Notes: generated by a model not told the origin, from the letters alone. 58,544 nt of DNA from Actinomycetota bacterium (GCA_020161315.1 JAIUOH010000021.1:1-58544); one strand, 5' to 3'; positions 28,808 through 37,677 are shown, counted from the first letter of the stretch. Translations and numbers: made by a program.

Positions 28808-29967
28808 TGCTTTTGGCTCCTGAGGTCGGTGTGGTCTGGGTGTCGGGCCTCGTCGCGAGGCAGCGTTTCAGCATGATGCGCGCTGGATCGCCTAGCTAAC
28901 GACGGTGTATCGATGCCCCGCAGTAGACAGTACTCTGCCAGGCCTCCCCGCACGAGTATGTCGGTGTGGGTGAGATCGGCGGGTCGCGCGGCACCGAGCA
29001 GTGCGAGGATCGCCGTGGTCTGGGCGAGCCACTGCCTGATGAGTGGCACGAGCGTTTCGGCCCCGCCAGCCCGCACGGTTTCGAGGAAGGTGCCGGCAAC
29101 GCCGACTGCCTTCGCACCAGCGGCGAGTGCCTTCACCACGTCGTAGGGGTTTCGCACCCCGCCCGAGGCGAGCAGCTGGGGCCCACCCGCGGGGGCATCA
29201 AGCAAGCACGCCATGGCTGACTGACCGAAGCCAGACATGATTGAGTAGTCGCCCTGAGCATTCGTGCGCCGCGCGTTCTCGATGCGCAAGAAGTCTGTGC
29301 CACCCTTGCCGCTCACGTCTGCAACACGAGCGCCCAAATCACTGAGGCGTTCGAGGGTGCGACGGCTCAACCCGAAGCCGACCTCTTTGACGATGACGGG
29401 CACAGGGGAGGCAGCGATCAGTGACTCGAGCGAGCGCTGCCAGCTCGAGAAGTCGCGGCTGCCCTCTGGCATGACCGTTTCTTGCACCGCGTTGATGTGC
29501 ACCTGCAGCGCGTCTGCCCGCAGCAGTTCGACCGCGCGCACCGCGTCGCTCGCTGGGCGCCCAACCCCGATGTTCGCCATGACAAAACCGTCGGGGTTCT
29601 CATCGCGAATCACGGAAAAGCCCCGCTGAATCGCAAAATCATCTGGTGCGTCGAGCGCAATCGATACCGAGCCGCAGGCCATGGGCAGCCCCGTTTCGCG
29701 CGCCGCAATGGCGAGCTCTCGGTTGATGATGCCGGTCTGTTCGGTGCCACCGGTCATGCCGTTGACATAGAACGGTGTGGCCCAGCGCCACTCGTCGACC
29801 TCGACAGCGAGACTCACATCGTCAGCGTCGATTCCGTCGAGGGCGTGGTGCAAGAACTCAACATCGTCGAAATCGCGTGCAGTTGAGGAGTCGGCGCGCT
29901 GCGCACTCGCAAGTTCTACGTGGTCATCTTTTCGTGCCGCGCGTACGGCGGGTAGTTCAACGCTCAT
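28804..29967 (-). CDS. fni: Type 2 isopentenyl-diphosphate delta-isomerase
   Basis: 387 residues, FMN- and NADPH-dependent TIM-barrel enzyme interconverting IPP and DMAPP. Motifs: FYVNGMTGGTEQTG, MACGSVSIAL, VIVKEVGFGLSRRTLERL and LLASGGVRNPYDVVKALAAGAKAVG. Unrelated to type 1 Idi, and typical of mevalonate operons. Its ATG overlaps the end of mvaK2 by 11 bases. Confidence 0.95.
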   Translation of the reverse strand: MSVELPAVRAARKDDHVELASAQRADSSTARDFDDVEFLHHALDGIDADDVSLAVEVDEWRWATPFYVNGMTGGTEQTGIINRELAIAARETGLPMACGSVSIALDAPDDFAIQRGFSVIRDENPDGFVMANIGVGRPASDAVRAVELLRADALQVHINAVQETVMPEGSRDFSSWQRSLESLIAASPVPVIVKEVGFGLSRRTLERLSDLGARVADVSGKGGTDFLRIENARRTNAQGDYSIMSGFGQSAMACLLDAPAGGPQLLASGGVRNPYDVVKALAAGAKAVGVAGTFLETVRAGGAETLVPLIRQWLAQTTAILALLGAARPADLTHTDILVRGGLAEYCLLRGIDTPSLARRSSAHHAETLPRDEARHPDHTDLRSQKQ

Positions 29968-30997
29968 CTGCGTCTCCTTCTGCGCCCGGCGAACCTGCGG
30001 CTACCTCGAGATTGAGCGGGGTGATGCCCAACTTCTGCCACTCTCGCAGAATACCCTCAATGTCGCTGCCGCGGGGTGCAAGCGCAATGCCGCAGTCACC
30101 GCCGCCCGCGCCCGACGACTTCGCGACTGCACCGTGTTGCTCAGCCGAGTCGCACAACGCCGTGAGCATTTCAGTCTCGATGACGGTGCCGCGATCCTCG
30201 CCAAATTTCAGCAGCAGAGTTCGGGCCTGACGAATCGCGGTCAACGCGGTTTCGGTGCTGCCTTTGAGCGTCGTGCCTAGGAGCGCGCCGCAGAGTGCGT
30301 CGGCGCATGCCCGGCTGGCCGCAAGAAATTCGCTGTCGGCCGCATCGGCACCTGCGGCCGCGCGGCTCACGAGCGCCTCGGTAGATGCGGGGGATCCCGT
30401 CCAGCCTACGAGCAGCCTCAGATCGGCCGGGGCTGGCAGCCTGCGCACGTGATAGCCCTGCCAAAGTTCTGACTCGAGGGTCGAGGTGATGCCGTGTGCC
30501 TCGCGATGCAAGCGCAGGGCGTCGCGGTCTGGTGAGGTGTAACGCACCCAGCCGCCGAACGTGCTTGCAGCGAGATCACCGCCCGAGGCCTTCGGTGAAA
30601 TCTCGATCGTGGCGAGCAGCGCGAGCTTGAAGCGTTCGAGTGCGCTCAGCCCAAGCCCGTAGAGCTTATCGAGTGCTTCGATAGTGGCAACGGTGACCGC
30701 GGCCGATGAGCCGAGCCCGTATTTGCGCCCGTCTGCCTCGTCGAGTTCGCTCTCGGTTTCGATGCTGAAGAATCGCTCGGGCAGGCCGCGCTCGCGGCGT
30801 AGTTCATCGATGGCACGGGTCGCTGCGTGCACGTGATCACTCATCGACTCAGGGTTCGCGGCCGACTGCGCTGGCAACTCGGTGAGCCGCACCCGCAGGT
30901 AACGATCGACGGCGACGAGCACCGCGGGCTCGCCGGGCTCGACGACCGCGTACTCGCCGACGATGAAGAGCTTGCCGGGAGCGCGAGTCTCGATCAA
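29957..30997 (-). CDS. mvaK2: Phosphomevalonate kinase
   Basis: 346 residues of the GHMP kinase family; makes mevalonate 5-diphosphate. N-terminal substrate motif APGKLFIVGEYAVVEPGEPAV, ATP loop KYGLGSSAAVTVATIEAL, and C-terminal SSGAGGGDCGIAL. Distinguished from the other two GHMP genes of the operon by the GEYAVV motif. Overlaps mvaD by ATGA. Confidence 0.94.
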   Translation of the reverse strand: MIETRAPGKLFIVGEYAVVEPGEPAVLVAVDRYLRVRLTELPAQSAANPESMSDHVHAATRAIDELRRERGLPERFFSIETESELDEADGRKYGLGSSAAVTVATIEALDKLYGLGLSALERFKLALLATIEISPKASGGDLAASTFGGWVRYTSPDRDALRLHREAHGITSTLESELWQGYHVRRLPAPADLRLLVGWTGSPASTEALVSRAAAGADAADSEFLAASRACADALCGALLGTTLKGSTETALTAIRQARTLLLKFGEDRGTVIETEMLTALCDSAEQHGAVAKSSGAGGGDCGIALAPRGSDIEGILREWQKLGITPLNLEVAAGSPGAEGDADER

Positions 30998-32001
30998 GCC
31001 GTCGCCTCAGCGGGGGTGGCATCGTCGGGGTCGATGAGCATGGCACCAGCGCCCGCGCCAACCACTCGCACTGAGCCGTACTCGGCAAGCGCTTCGGCGA
31101 CAGCCTGCGCGTCTTCTGGGCGCGAGATCACGGCGACGTTCGGGCCGGCGTCTGCCGTGGCGTAGGCCTCGACTCCGGCCTCGCGCAGCGCGGCAACGGC
31201 ATCAAAGACGGCGATGCTCACGGGCGACAGATAACGAATGGGCGGGTCTGCCGACTGAATCAGCGCGTGCATGCGCAGCGCGTGCGTTTCGGTGATGCGG
31301 CCGATGCGCGAGAAATCGCGGTCATGGCACGCCTCGAGCATGGCCGCGAGGCTCTGCTCGGTCGAGGGCGCCCACGCGGGGTAGAACGGCGAGGTGAGGG
31401 CGGTGCGGCGCATCGCGGTGCGGCTCGACACCGCCTTTTGGCGGGCATCGACCGTGACGATGATCATGCTCATCTCGGGAGCCTCAACGGGCTCTGCAAA
31501 CGAGGTCCCGTCGCCGTCGCCCGCGTGCCACACGCTGATGCCGTCTACGAGCGAGCGGGCCGCCGAGCCAGAACCGCGTCGGGCAAGTCGGCTCAGTTCT
31601 GGGCGGTCGAGATCGAGCCCGTATGCCGCGGCGGCAGATACCGCGAGAGCAGCGAAGCCCGAGGCTGACGACGCGAGCCCTGCGCCGGTCGGCGCCTCGT
31701 TGATCGAAGTCACAACGGCAAACTGCGTCGAGCCTGCCATGCTGCGTACAAGATCAAGAAACTTAGTGACGCGACCGAGCGAGTCGCCGCTCTGTGCGAC
31801 GCCGTTTAGTGAGAACTCATCGGCGGTCAGCTCGGCACGCACCTCGACAGTGGTGGTCGTGGCGAACGCATCTAGGGTCAGCGAGAGGCTACCTGCAACA
31901 GGCAACATGAGCGCCTCGTCACGCTTGCCCCAGTACTTGACGAGTGCGATGTTCGGGTATGCGCGGGCGGTTGCCGGGCGCGGTGCGGCCTGCGTGCTCA
32001 T
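30994..32001 (-). CDS. mvaD: Diphosphomevalonate decarboxylase
   Basis: 335 residues; converts mevalonate diphosphate to isopentenyl diphosphate. Signature YPNIALVKYWGKRDEALMLPV at the N terminus, GLASSASGFAALA phosphate loop, and SRTAMRRTALTSPFYPAW. The catalytic Asp is expected in the C-terminal GPNVAVIS/DAGPN region. ATG at 32001 overlaps the mvaK1 stop (ATGA); an upstream GTG/ATG would lie within mvaK1. Confidence 0.96.
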   Translation of the reverse strand: MSTQAAPRPATARAYPNIALVKYWGKRDEALMLPVAGSLSLTLDAFATTTTVEVRAELTADEFSLNGVAQSGDSLGRVTKFLDLVRSMAGSTQFAVVTSINEAPTGAGLASSASGFAALAVSAAAAYGLDLDRPELSRLARRGSGSAARSLVDGISVWHAGDGDGTSFAEPVEAPEMSMIIVTVDARQKAVSSRTAMRRTALTSPFYPAWAPSTEQSLAAMLEACHDRDFSRIGRITETHALRMHALIQSADPPIRYLSPVSIAVFDAVAALREAGVEAYATADAGPNVAVISRPEDAQAVAEALAEYGSVRVVGAGAGAMLIDPDDATPAEATA

Positions 32002-32996
32002 GCGACGGGCACCGTCGCTGTCCACGTGCGGGTGGCACCCGCGTCACGAAGGATGCTGCCCAACTGCTCTGCGTGCTCTGCCGAGTGAGCGAGCGCAATA
32101 ATGCAGCCGCCGAGGCCGCCGCCGGTGAGCTTCGCGCCGATAGCGCCAGCTTCAAGAGCCGCCGAGACGAGCGCATCGAGTGCGTCAGAGCTGACACCGA
32201 TCGCGTGCAGCACCTCGTGGGCGTCGCGCATACGGGCGCCGATTGCGACTCGGTCACCGGTGGCGAGATCATCAATTGCGCCCTCGGCGATTGCGGCAAG
32301 TCTTGAGAGCAGCACCTCCATGCCATCGGGGTCTTGCTCTCGCCGCACACGCACAGCCCCAACTGCTTCTGCCGTTGATCCCGCGATGCCAGAATCCGCG
32401 AGCACGAAGCTGAGGGGAGCGCCGATGCGTACCGGTGAGACCGCACCAAAGTCAAAACGAATTGCACCATCAGAGGTGACGGCACGCGCGTCGAGACCGC
32501 TCGGGTTGCCGTGCGCGACGCGCTCGGCCTGCTGCACGATGTCGTAGAGGCCAGCGGTGGTGAGCTGCACGCCCGCCCAGCTGGTCACGCCACGCGCGAT
32601 TGCCGCGGCCACGGCCGCGCTCGAACCGAGACCACGTGAGTGGGGGATCGCGCTCAAAATCTGCACGCGCACCGATGCATCGCTCACGCCGCAATAGGCG
32701 AGTGCCGCGTGAATGGCGGTTACCACGGGCTGCAGGCGTGCGGGTGCGGCACTCGCGTCGCCTGAGAACAGCTCGCTTTCGATGCGAATGCCCTCGGCGG
32801 CAGAATCGACACGCGCCTCAGCCGCGAGCTCGTGAATGGGTACTGCGATAGCCGGCGCTCCGTATACGACGGCGTGCTCGCCGAAGAGAATGGCCTTGGC
32901 GTGTGCCGAGCCCTCGAACTGAGGCAGCTGTGAGCTGCGTGACCCGCTCGCCGTGTTCCCGTCGAGGGGAAGGCGGATCGGAAGGGTGCTTGTCAT
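31998..32996 (-). CDS. mvaK1: Mevalonate kinase
   Basis: 332 residues, GHMP kinase, first gene of the operon; phosphorylates mevalonate. Motifs SAHAKAILFGEHAVVYGAPAI, SRGLGSSAAVAAAIARG and the C-terminal KLTGGGLGGCIIAL. The ATG at 32996 gives a normal N terminus; an upstream GTG at 33071 would add 25 odd residues overlapping the dinB promoter region. Confidence 0.95.
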   Translation of the reverse strand: MTSTLPIRLPLDGNTASGSRSSQLPQFEGSAHAKAILFGEHAVVYGAPAIAVPIHELAAEARVDSAAEGIRIESELFSGDASAAPARLQPVVTAIHAALAYCGVSDASVRVQILSAIPHSRGLGSSAAVAAAIARGVTSWAGVQLTTAGLYDIVQQAERVAHGNPSGLDARAVTSDGAIRFDFGAVSPVRIGAPLSFVLADSGIAGSTAEAVGAVRVRREQDPDGMEVLLSRLAAIAEGAIDDLATGDRVAIGARMRDAHEVLHAIGVSSDALDALVSAALEAGAIGAKLTGGGLGGCIIALAHSAEHAEQLGSILRDAGATRTWTATVPVA

Positions 32997-33119
32997 GCGG
33001 ATCCGTTCGCTCGGCCTGTGTGGTTGGAGGCCGCGAGCTGCCGCGACCTGATGGGCAGCGAGCTGCCCCAAATAGCTTCCAACATTCTAGCCATTCGCCC
33101 CATACGATTCTGGGATCAC

Positions 33120-33140
33120 GCTCAGCGCGGCGCGCTGAGC
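33120..33140. promoter_or_regulatory. Perfect 9-base palindrome between mvaK1 and dinB
   Basis: GCTCAGCGC-GGC-GCGCTGAGC in the 183-base gap between the divergent mevalonate operon and dinB. A TACGAT hexamer (33103-33108) just upstream could be the dinB -10. The repeat could be a shared operator or a 5'-UTR hairpin of dinB. Confidence 0.4.
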
Positions 33141-33179
33141 AGTTTGATCGACCGCCCCGTGCGCACCGAGAATAGGGGT

Positions 33180-34409
33180 ATGAGTCAGCGCGCACGAGAT
33201 ACAGCCTCGGTGCTGCACGTCGACATGGACTCGTTCTTTGTCTCTGTCGAGCTGCTCGATAGCCCCGAGTTGTGCGGCCTGCCGACTGCGGTTGCCCACG
33301 ACACCGTGAGGTCGGTCGTGTCGAGCGCCAGTTACGAGGCGCGCCGCTTCGGCGTACGCTCTGCGATGCCGGTGGCGCGTGCGAAGCAGCTCTGCCCGCA
33401 GCTCGTGCTGATCGACCCGCACTTTGAGAAGTACCGGGCTGCGTCGAAGCAGGTGATGCAGATCTTTCACGAGTTCACGCCGCTCGTTGAACCGCTCAGC
33501 ATCGATGAGGCTTTTCTCGACGTCGCCGGTTCGGTGCGACTGTTTGGCCGCCCCGTTGAAATCGCGAAGCAGTTGCGCGAGCGCATTAGAGAGCGCACGG
33601 GCCTGCCGGCCTCTGTAGGGCTTGCGTCGACCAAGCACGTCGCGAAACTTGCCTCGCAGCGCGCGAAGCCCGATGGCTTGCTTGAGATCGCACCAGAGCG
33701 CACCCTCGAATTTCTGCACCCGCTGCCGATTGAGGCGATCTGGGGCGTCGGCGGGGCAACCGCGAAGACCCTGCACGGTCGCGCAATTCACACGGTTGGC
33801 GACCTCGCGCGTGAGCCACTCGAGAGCCTGCGTCGCATCGTCGGCAACGCCGGTGCACAGAAGCTGCATGAGCTCGCAAACGGGCGCGACGCGCGAGAGG
33901 TAGAGACCCAACGTGTCGAGAAGAGCATCGGGCACGAAGAGACCTTTGCGATCGACGAGCGCTCGCGCCAGGTGCTTGAGCGTGAACTGCTGCGCCTCGC
34001 CACGCGCACGGGGGAGCGGCTGCGTCAGCACGGCCTCGAAGCGCGCACCGTCGCGATCAAAGTGCGGTACGACGACTTTCAGACAGTGAGCCGCTCACGC
34101 ACGCTGAACGAGGCCACGAACGCAACGCAGCGTATTTACCAGACGGCGCGCGAGCTGTTCACCTCGCTTGGAGCTGCGAGCGACGGCGGGCCGGTGCAAC
34201 CCGTGCGGCTCATTGGCGTGCGGGCCGAGCAGCTGCTCGCGGCCGGTAGCGATTCGGCGGCCCTCTGGAGCGAGAACGAAGAGTGGCGAGCACTCGACCA
34301 GGCGATCGATGAGGTCAAGGGCAAGTTTGGTCGTGACGGCCTTACCTCAGCCCGCCTGCTTGCGCCGCGCAGAGACGTGGTTGATCCCCGCTCGCTCGAA
34401 ACCCCATGA
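33180..34409 (+). CDS. dinB: DNA polymerase IV (Y family)
   Basis: 409 residues; translesion DNA polymerase. Metal-binding motifs VLHVDMDSFFVSVELL and SIDEAFLDVAGSV give the catalytic carboxylates; YEARRFGVRSAMP and SVGLASTKHVAKLASQRAKPDG follow; the little-finger domain is in the C-terminal third. No clear C-terminal beta-clamp peptide is visible. ATG at 33180 chosen because the protein starts right before the conserved core; the frame stays open 54 codons upstream. No LexA box was seen in the upstream gap. Confidence 0.93.
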   Translation: MSQRARDTASVLHVDMDSFFVSVELLDSPELCGLPTAVAHDTVRSVVSSASYEARRFGVRSAMPVARAKQLCPQLVLIDPHFEKYRAASKQVMQIFHEFTPLVEPLSIDEAFLDVAGSVRLFGRPVEIAKQLRERIRERTGLPASVGLASTKHVAKLASQRAKPDGLLEIAPERTLEFLHPLPIEAIWGVGGATAKTLHGRAIHTVGDLAREPLESLRRIVGNAGAQKLHELANGRDAREVETQRVEKSIGHEETFAIDERSRQVLERELLRLATRTGERLRQHGLEARTVAIKVRYDDFQTVSRSRTLNEATNATQRIYQTARELFTSLGAASDGGPVQPVRLIGVRAEQLLAAGSDSAALWSENEEWRALDQAIDEVKGKFGRDGLTSARLLAPRRDVVDPRSLETP

Positions 34410-34432
34410 GGCGTCGCGGGCGTGCGGGATTC

Positions 34433-34996
34433 TTACGAAGCCTCGTGCACGAGCAAAATTGAGTCGAGGATCGCGGCCAACCAGTCGTAGACCATCACAG
34501 TGCCCCGGGTCTCGTCTTCTGAGAGCAGCCGAGCATGGTCGCTTTCGCGCTCAAGCCCGATGCGGGCGGCAATCGCGAGCCGCAGCGAGGTGAGGGTGCG
34601 CACCCACGCGGGCATGGTTCTCGCAGTGACATCGATCTCGACAGGGCTTTCGTCGCTTCCGACGGACTCCGAACCGAGGCCGAGCGCGCTCGTCACCTCG
34701 ACCGCGTCTTGCAGTTTGCGATTTACGAGCCCCTGCTCGTTCAGGCGCCGAAATGCCGAAGCCTCGTCGGCATCTTCGAACGCGTCAGGAAACAGCCTCG
34801 CGAGCGCGGGATCTTCGGGGGTCTGGTCGCTGCCGCCAATCTCGAGGCTCGCAAACAGCGGATCTGGGTCGAGAGCCGTGCTGCTGTGGCTTTGCAGTAG
34901 GCCCGTGAGCTGCGTGACGAGCCGGTCGAGCAATTGCGCCTCGTCGTAGTCGAGTCGCAGCCTGAGGCCCCCGTCCGGCAGGGGGAGCAGCCTCAC
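34433..34996 (-). CDS. DUF2017 family protein
   Basis: 187 residues, conserved in actinobacteria and almost always next to clpS. Start RLLPLPDGGLRLRLDYDEAQLLDRLVTQL, with a C-terminal YDWLAAILDSILLV helix. No known catalytic motif or membrane segment; function unknown, presumably linked to Clp proteolysis by context. GTG start overlaps the clpS stop (GTGA). Confidence 0.87.
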   Translation of the reverse strand: MRLLPLPDGGLRLRLDYDEAQLLDRLVTQLTGLLQSHSSTALDPDPLFASLEIGGSDQTPEDPALARLFPDAFEDADEASAFRRLNEQGLVNRKLQDAVEVTSALGLGSESVGSDESPVEIDVTARTMPAWVRTLTSLRLAIAARIGLERESDHARLLSEDETRGTVMVYDWLAAILDSILLVHEAS

Positions 34997-35298
34997 TGCT
35001 CGCCCGCCTGCCGAACGGTGGCCCAGAGGCCGTAGCCGTGCATCGCCTCGACGTGCATTTCCATCGCCTCGCGCGAACCCTCGGCCACCACGGCACTGCC
35101 GGCCTGGTGTACCCGCATCATCAGCTGCTCAGCGAGCGACTGATCAAAGCCAAAGTGAGTACGAAACACATAGGTGACGTATGACATCAGATTGACCGGG
35201 TCATCCCACACCACCGTTTGCCAGGGGCGCTCGGCGAGCAGCTGGTTGCCGGGGCTGACTGCTTCGCCCGTGCGCGGATTCGTGGCCACTAGCCCCAC
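34993..35298 (-). CDS. clpS: ATP-dependent Clp protease adaptor
   Basis: 101 residues; delivers N-degron substrates to the Clp ATPase. The core PWQTVVWDDPVNLMSYVTYVFRTHFGF and HQAGSAVVAEGSREAMEMHVEAMHGYGLWATV are diagnostic, including the DDP-x-N substrate pocket. Overlaps the upstream zincin gene; a second GTG three codons in starts right at that gene's stop and is also possible. Confidence 0.94.
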   Translation of the reverse strand: MGLVATNPRTGEAVSPGNQLLAERPWQTVVWDDPVNLMSYVTYVFRTHFGFDQSLAEQLMMRVHQAGSAVVAEGSREAMEMHVEAMHGYGLWATVRQAGEQ

Positions 35299-35636
35299 CC
35301 CAGTTCGTGAATGCGCTCTTCGGTGAGGCCGTAGAAGTGTGCGATCTCGTGCACCAGGGTGATTCTGATCTCGGCGACCAGCTCTTCTAGGTCTTCGCAG
35401 TGTTCGAGCAGGTTCTCTCGGAAGAGAATGATTCGATCTGGCTCTTCGCCGAAACCGTAGGTGTTTCTTTCGGCCAGCGAGAAGCCCTCGTAGACGCCAA
35501 GGATATCGCTGCCATCTTCGGGGCGATCTTCAACAAGAAAGATCACATTGTCGAGTTCGCGCAACATGTCGTCGGGCAGCGTGTCGAGGCCCTCGCCGAC
35601 GAGGATCTCAAAGTCTTTATGTGACACGTTGAGCAT
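35289..35636 (-). CDS. Minimal zincin metallopeptidase family protein
   Basis: 115 residues. Contains LVHEIAHFYGLTEERIHELG, an HExxH zinc site with a third ligand a few residues on, preceded by RIILFRENLLEHC. This small family (formerly DUF1025) lies with clpS in many actinobacteria. Substrate unknown. First gene of the zincin-clpS-DUF2017 trio, all on the minus strand with overlapping ends. Confidence 0.9.
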   Translation of the reverse strand: MLNVSHKDFEILVGEGLDTLPDDMLRELDNVIFLVEDRPEDGSDILGVYEGFSLAERNTYGFGEEPDRIILFRENLLEHCEDLEELVAEIRITLVHEIAHFYGLTEERIHELGWG

Positions 35637-35803
35637 GCTTTCACCCTAACAACTGCGGGCGCTTCGCCACAGTGCGAGTGGGTGTGCCGTGCGAGTGTGC
35701 GGAGCGCGCCACGCCAGACAGTTCCCGATTGTGCGTTGGTCACAGCTTTGGGATATGATCGTGGGGTTGCCCGGTGAGCTTTTGGCTCGTACAGGCGCAG
35801 CAT

Positions 35804-35877
35804 GGTGGGCATAGCTCAGTTGGTAGAGCACCGGCTTGTGGTGCCGGTGGTCGCGGGTTCAAGTCCCGTTGTCCACC
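35804..35877 (+). tRNA. tRNA-His (GTG)
   Basis: Cloverleaf with acceptor GTGGGCA (35805-35811) / TGTCCAC (35870-35876), D arm GCTC...GAGC, anticodon stem CCGGC/GCCGG around loop TTGTGGT (anticodon GTG), T arm GCGGG-TTCAAGT-CCCGT. The extra G at 35804 facing the C at 35877 is the -1 G that marks tRNA-His. CCA is not encoded. Confidence 0.97.
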
Positions 35878-35884
35878 CTGAATG

Positions 35885-35923
35885 AATCGGCCCCGACTTT
35901 CGAGTCGGGGCCGATTTCTTTTT
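35885..35923 (+). terminator. Terminator after tRNA-His
   Basis: AATCGGCCCCGACT (35885-35898), TTCG loop, AGTCGGGGCCGATT (35903-35916), followed by TTCTTTTTC. A textbook intrinsic terminator, 14-bp stem. Confidence 0.93.
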
Positions 35924-36069
35924 CAAGTTGTCTGGTCTCGCGACACTTCGCGATGATTTCTCACTCTCTTTTCTTGTGAAGGCGGGTTTTGCTGTGCCAA
36001 GGCCCGGTCATGCCATCATGAGCGTTGAGGCGCTCGCTACGGAGATCAATGAAGATGGAGAGTGCTCAG

Positions 36070-37572
36070 ATGTCCCCGAATCGCGAGAAGAAGATCAGGC
36101 GAACGACGCGGTGGTGGTTTGCGGTGGTGATTGCCGCGGTTGCTGTGTTCGTGCCGTCAATCGCCTCGACAGCATATGCCTCCGCCGAGCCTGGGGATAG
36201 CGTGTGGATCGGAAGCAAACAGGGCCACGGTGGTACCGGGCTCTTTCCGATCTACCTGCAGACACCGGAGGACCCTGCAAATCCAGGCGAGCCTGACTTC
36301 TGGGCTTACTGTATCGAGCACGATGTTTCTGCAAAGACGCATCTCGCGGGCGAGATCGATGACCCATCCGGTTTTCCCGGTGAGAACCATTTCACTGACC
36401 CGGTGATCCAAGGAAAGGTGCTCTGGGTGCTGGCGCACAGCTACCCGGCGATGAGTCTTGAGGACTTCCGCGTCGCTGCCAATGTGCCAGGCCTCTCCCG
36501 AAACGATGCAATCGAGGCAACCCAGTACGCCATTTGGCGATACACAGATCTCAGCTGGGATGCGAACTGGAACTGGTCGGGCAACGACGACGAGGCAGCA
36601 ACGGCCGCCGCCTACTGGCATCTGGTGAACGGTGCCAACGCAAGTTCAGGTATGACCCCGAGTGACTTCGAGACTACGGTTTCGATCACGGCGCCCGCGG
36701 GTACGCGGCAGGCCGACTCGCTGGTCGGCCCGTTCGTGGTGAACACGAATCAGCCCACCGCGAGTGTGACGGTAGACGCATCACTGAACCTGGTTGATGA
36801 GAACGGAAACGCGGTGAATCCCGCTGCGGTAAGCGATGGACAAGAGCTCTATCTCGATCTGCGCGGATCGGATGATCCCGGAACTGCGACGTTGACCGCA
36901 ATGGTGCGCGGTTCAAGCGCTAGCGGACGCATCGTGACGGTGCCGAATCCTGACCCCGAGGCTGAGCTCGATCATTGGCAGACGCTCGGGCTGATCGCCG
37001 CCGCCGGAAAGACCACCTCGGCGCAGACGAGCGTGCGCTGGAGAGGAATCGAGGCGCCCGCGATCGGAACAACGCTGACCGACCTCGCCGATGGGGATCA
37101 CGCCCTGGCATGGAACGGCGGCACGGTCGTCGACACTGTCGCCTACCAGAACCTCACCCCAGGAATCGAGTACCGACTTGAGGGCGAGCTCATGCGCAAG
37201 TCTGACGGTTCGGCAACGGGGATCGTGGGTTCTGCTGTGTTTACACCCTCGTCTCCATCGGGCACGGTCGACGTCACGTTTACTGTTCCGACGGGTTATG
37301 CGGGGGAGCACCTCGTCGCGTTCGAGGAGCTGTTCGAAACTGCGCTCGAGGGCGAAGACGCTGTCGCAGTGCACAGAGACATCAACGCCGCCTCGCAAAC
37401 CGTGCTTGTTGAGAAGGCACCCGTCACGACAACTACCCCGACGAACCCGCAGGCGTCCAACAAACTGGCGAATACCGGCGCTGAACTGAACGGGTTTGCC
37501 GCCGCGAGTGCAGCTCTCCTGCTGCTTTCGGGCGCGGTGCTGGTGCTCGCGCGGCGTCGCTTGCACAGCTAG
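36070..37572 (+). CDS. Sortase-anchored surface protein with thioester domain and VaFE repeat
   Basis: 500 residues. Signal peptide 11-38 (ends TAYASAEP). Residues ~42-205 are a TED/TQXA thioester adhesin domain: Cys81 in FWAYCIEHD and Gln152 in ATQYAIWRYTD should form the internal Cys-Gln thioester that binds host or surface amines covalently. Residues ~230-325 are a beta-rich spacer. Residues 329-447 match the VaFE module (GDHALAWNGGTVVDTVAYQNLTPG, LVAFEELF), usually stabilised by a Lys-Asn isopeptide. C-terminal Thr-Pro stretch, LANTG sorting signal (466-470), hydrophobic span, RRRLHS. ATG at 36070 has GGAGAG eight bases upstream; earlier ATGs do not. No sortase gene in the window. Single-gene unit after tRNA-His. 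Confidence 0.88.
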   Translation: MSPNREKKIRRTTRWWFAVVIAAVAVFVPSIASTAYASAEPGDSVWIGSKQGHGGTGLFPIYLQTPEDPANPGEPDFWAYCIEHDVSAKTHLAGEIDDPSGFPGENHFTDPVIQGKVLWVLAHSYPAMSLEDFRVAANVPGLSRNDAIEATQYAIWRYTDLSWDANWNWSGNDDEAATAAAYWHLVNGANASSGMTPSDFETTVSITAPAGTRQADSLVGPFVVNTNQPTASVTVDASLNLVDENGNAVNPAAVSDGQELYLDLRGSDDPGTATLTAMVRGSSASGRIVTVPNPDPEAELDHWQTLGLIAAAGKTTSAQTSVRWRGIEAPAIGTTLTDLADGDHALAWNGGTVVDTVAYQNLTPGIEYRLEGELMRKSDGSATGIVGSAVFTPSSPSGTVDVTFTVPTGYAGEHLVAFEELFETALEGEDAVAVHRDINAASQTVLVEKAPVTTTTPTNPQASNKLANTGAELNGFAAASAALLLLSGAVLVLARRRLHS

Positions 37573-37617
37573 TCACGAACGAGGGGCCACGGCGCGCCAA
37601 TAAGTTTTGGGAATACA

Positions 37618-37647
37618 TTGCGCATGATCCGAGTTCGGCGCTAGTGT
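37618..37647 (+). promoter_or_regulatory. Possible promoter of the ABC exporter operon
   Basis: TTGCGC (37618-37623), 18-base spacer, TAGTGT (37642-37647), about 30 bases before the GTG of the first exporter gene. Confidence 0.35.
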
Positions 37648-37677
37648 TGAACGTTTCTCCTTTACGAAAGGTGCACC

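Noticed and set aside
35804-35877. tRNA-His as an integration site for a genomic island
   Set aside because: No integrase, no direct repeat of the tRNA 3' end and no clear island boundary downstream; only one plausible accessory gene follows.
35928-36200. 90-codon frame before the surface protein
   Set aside because: Overlaps the signal peptide region out of frame and lacks a ribosome site.
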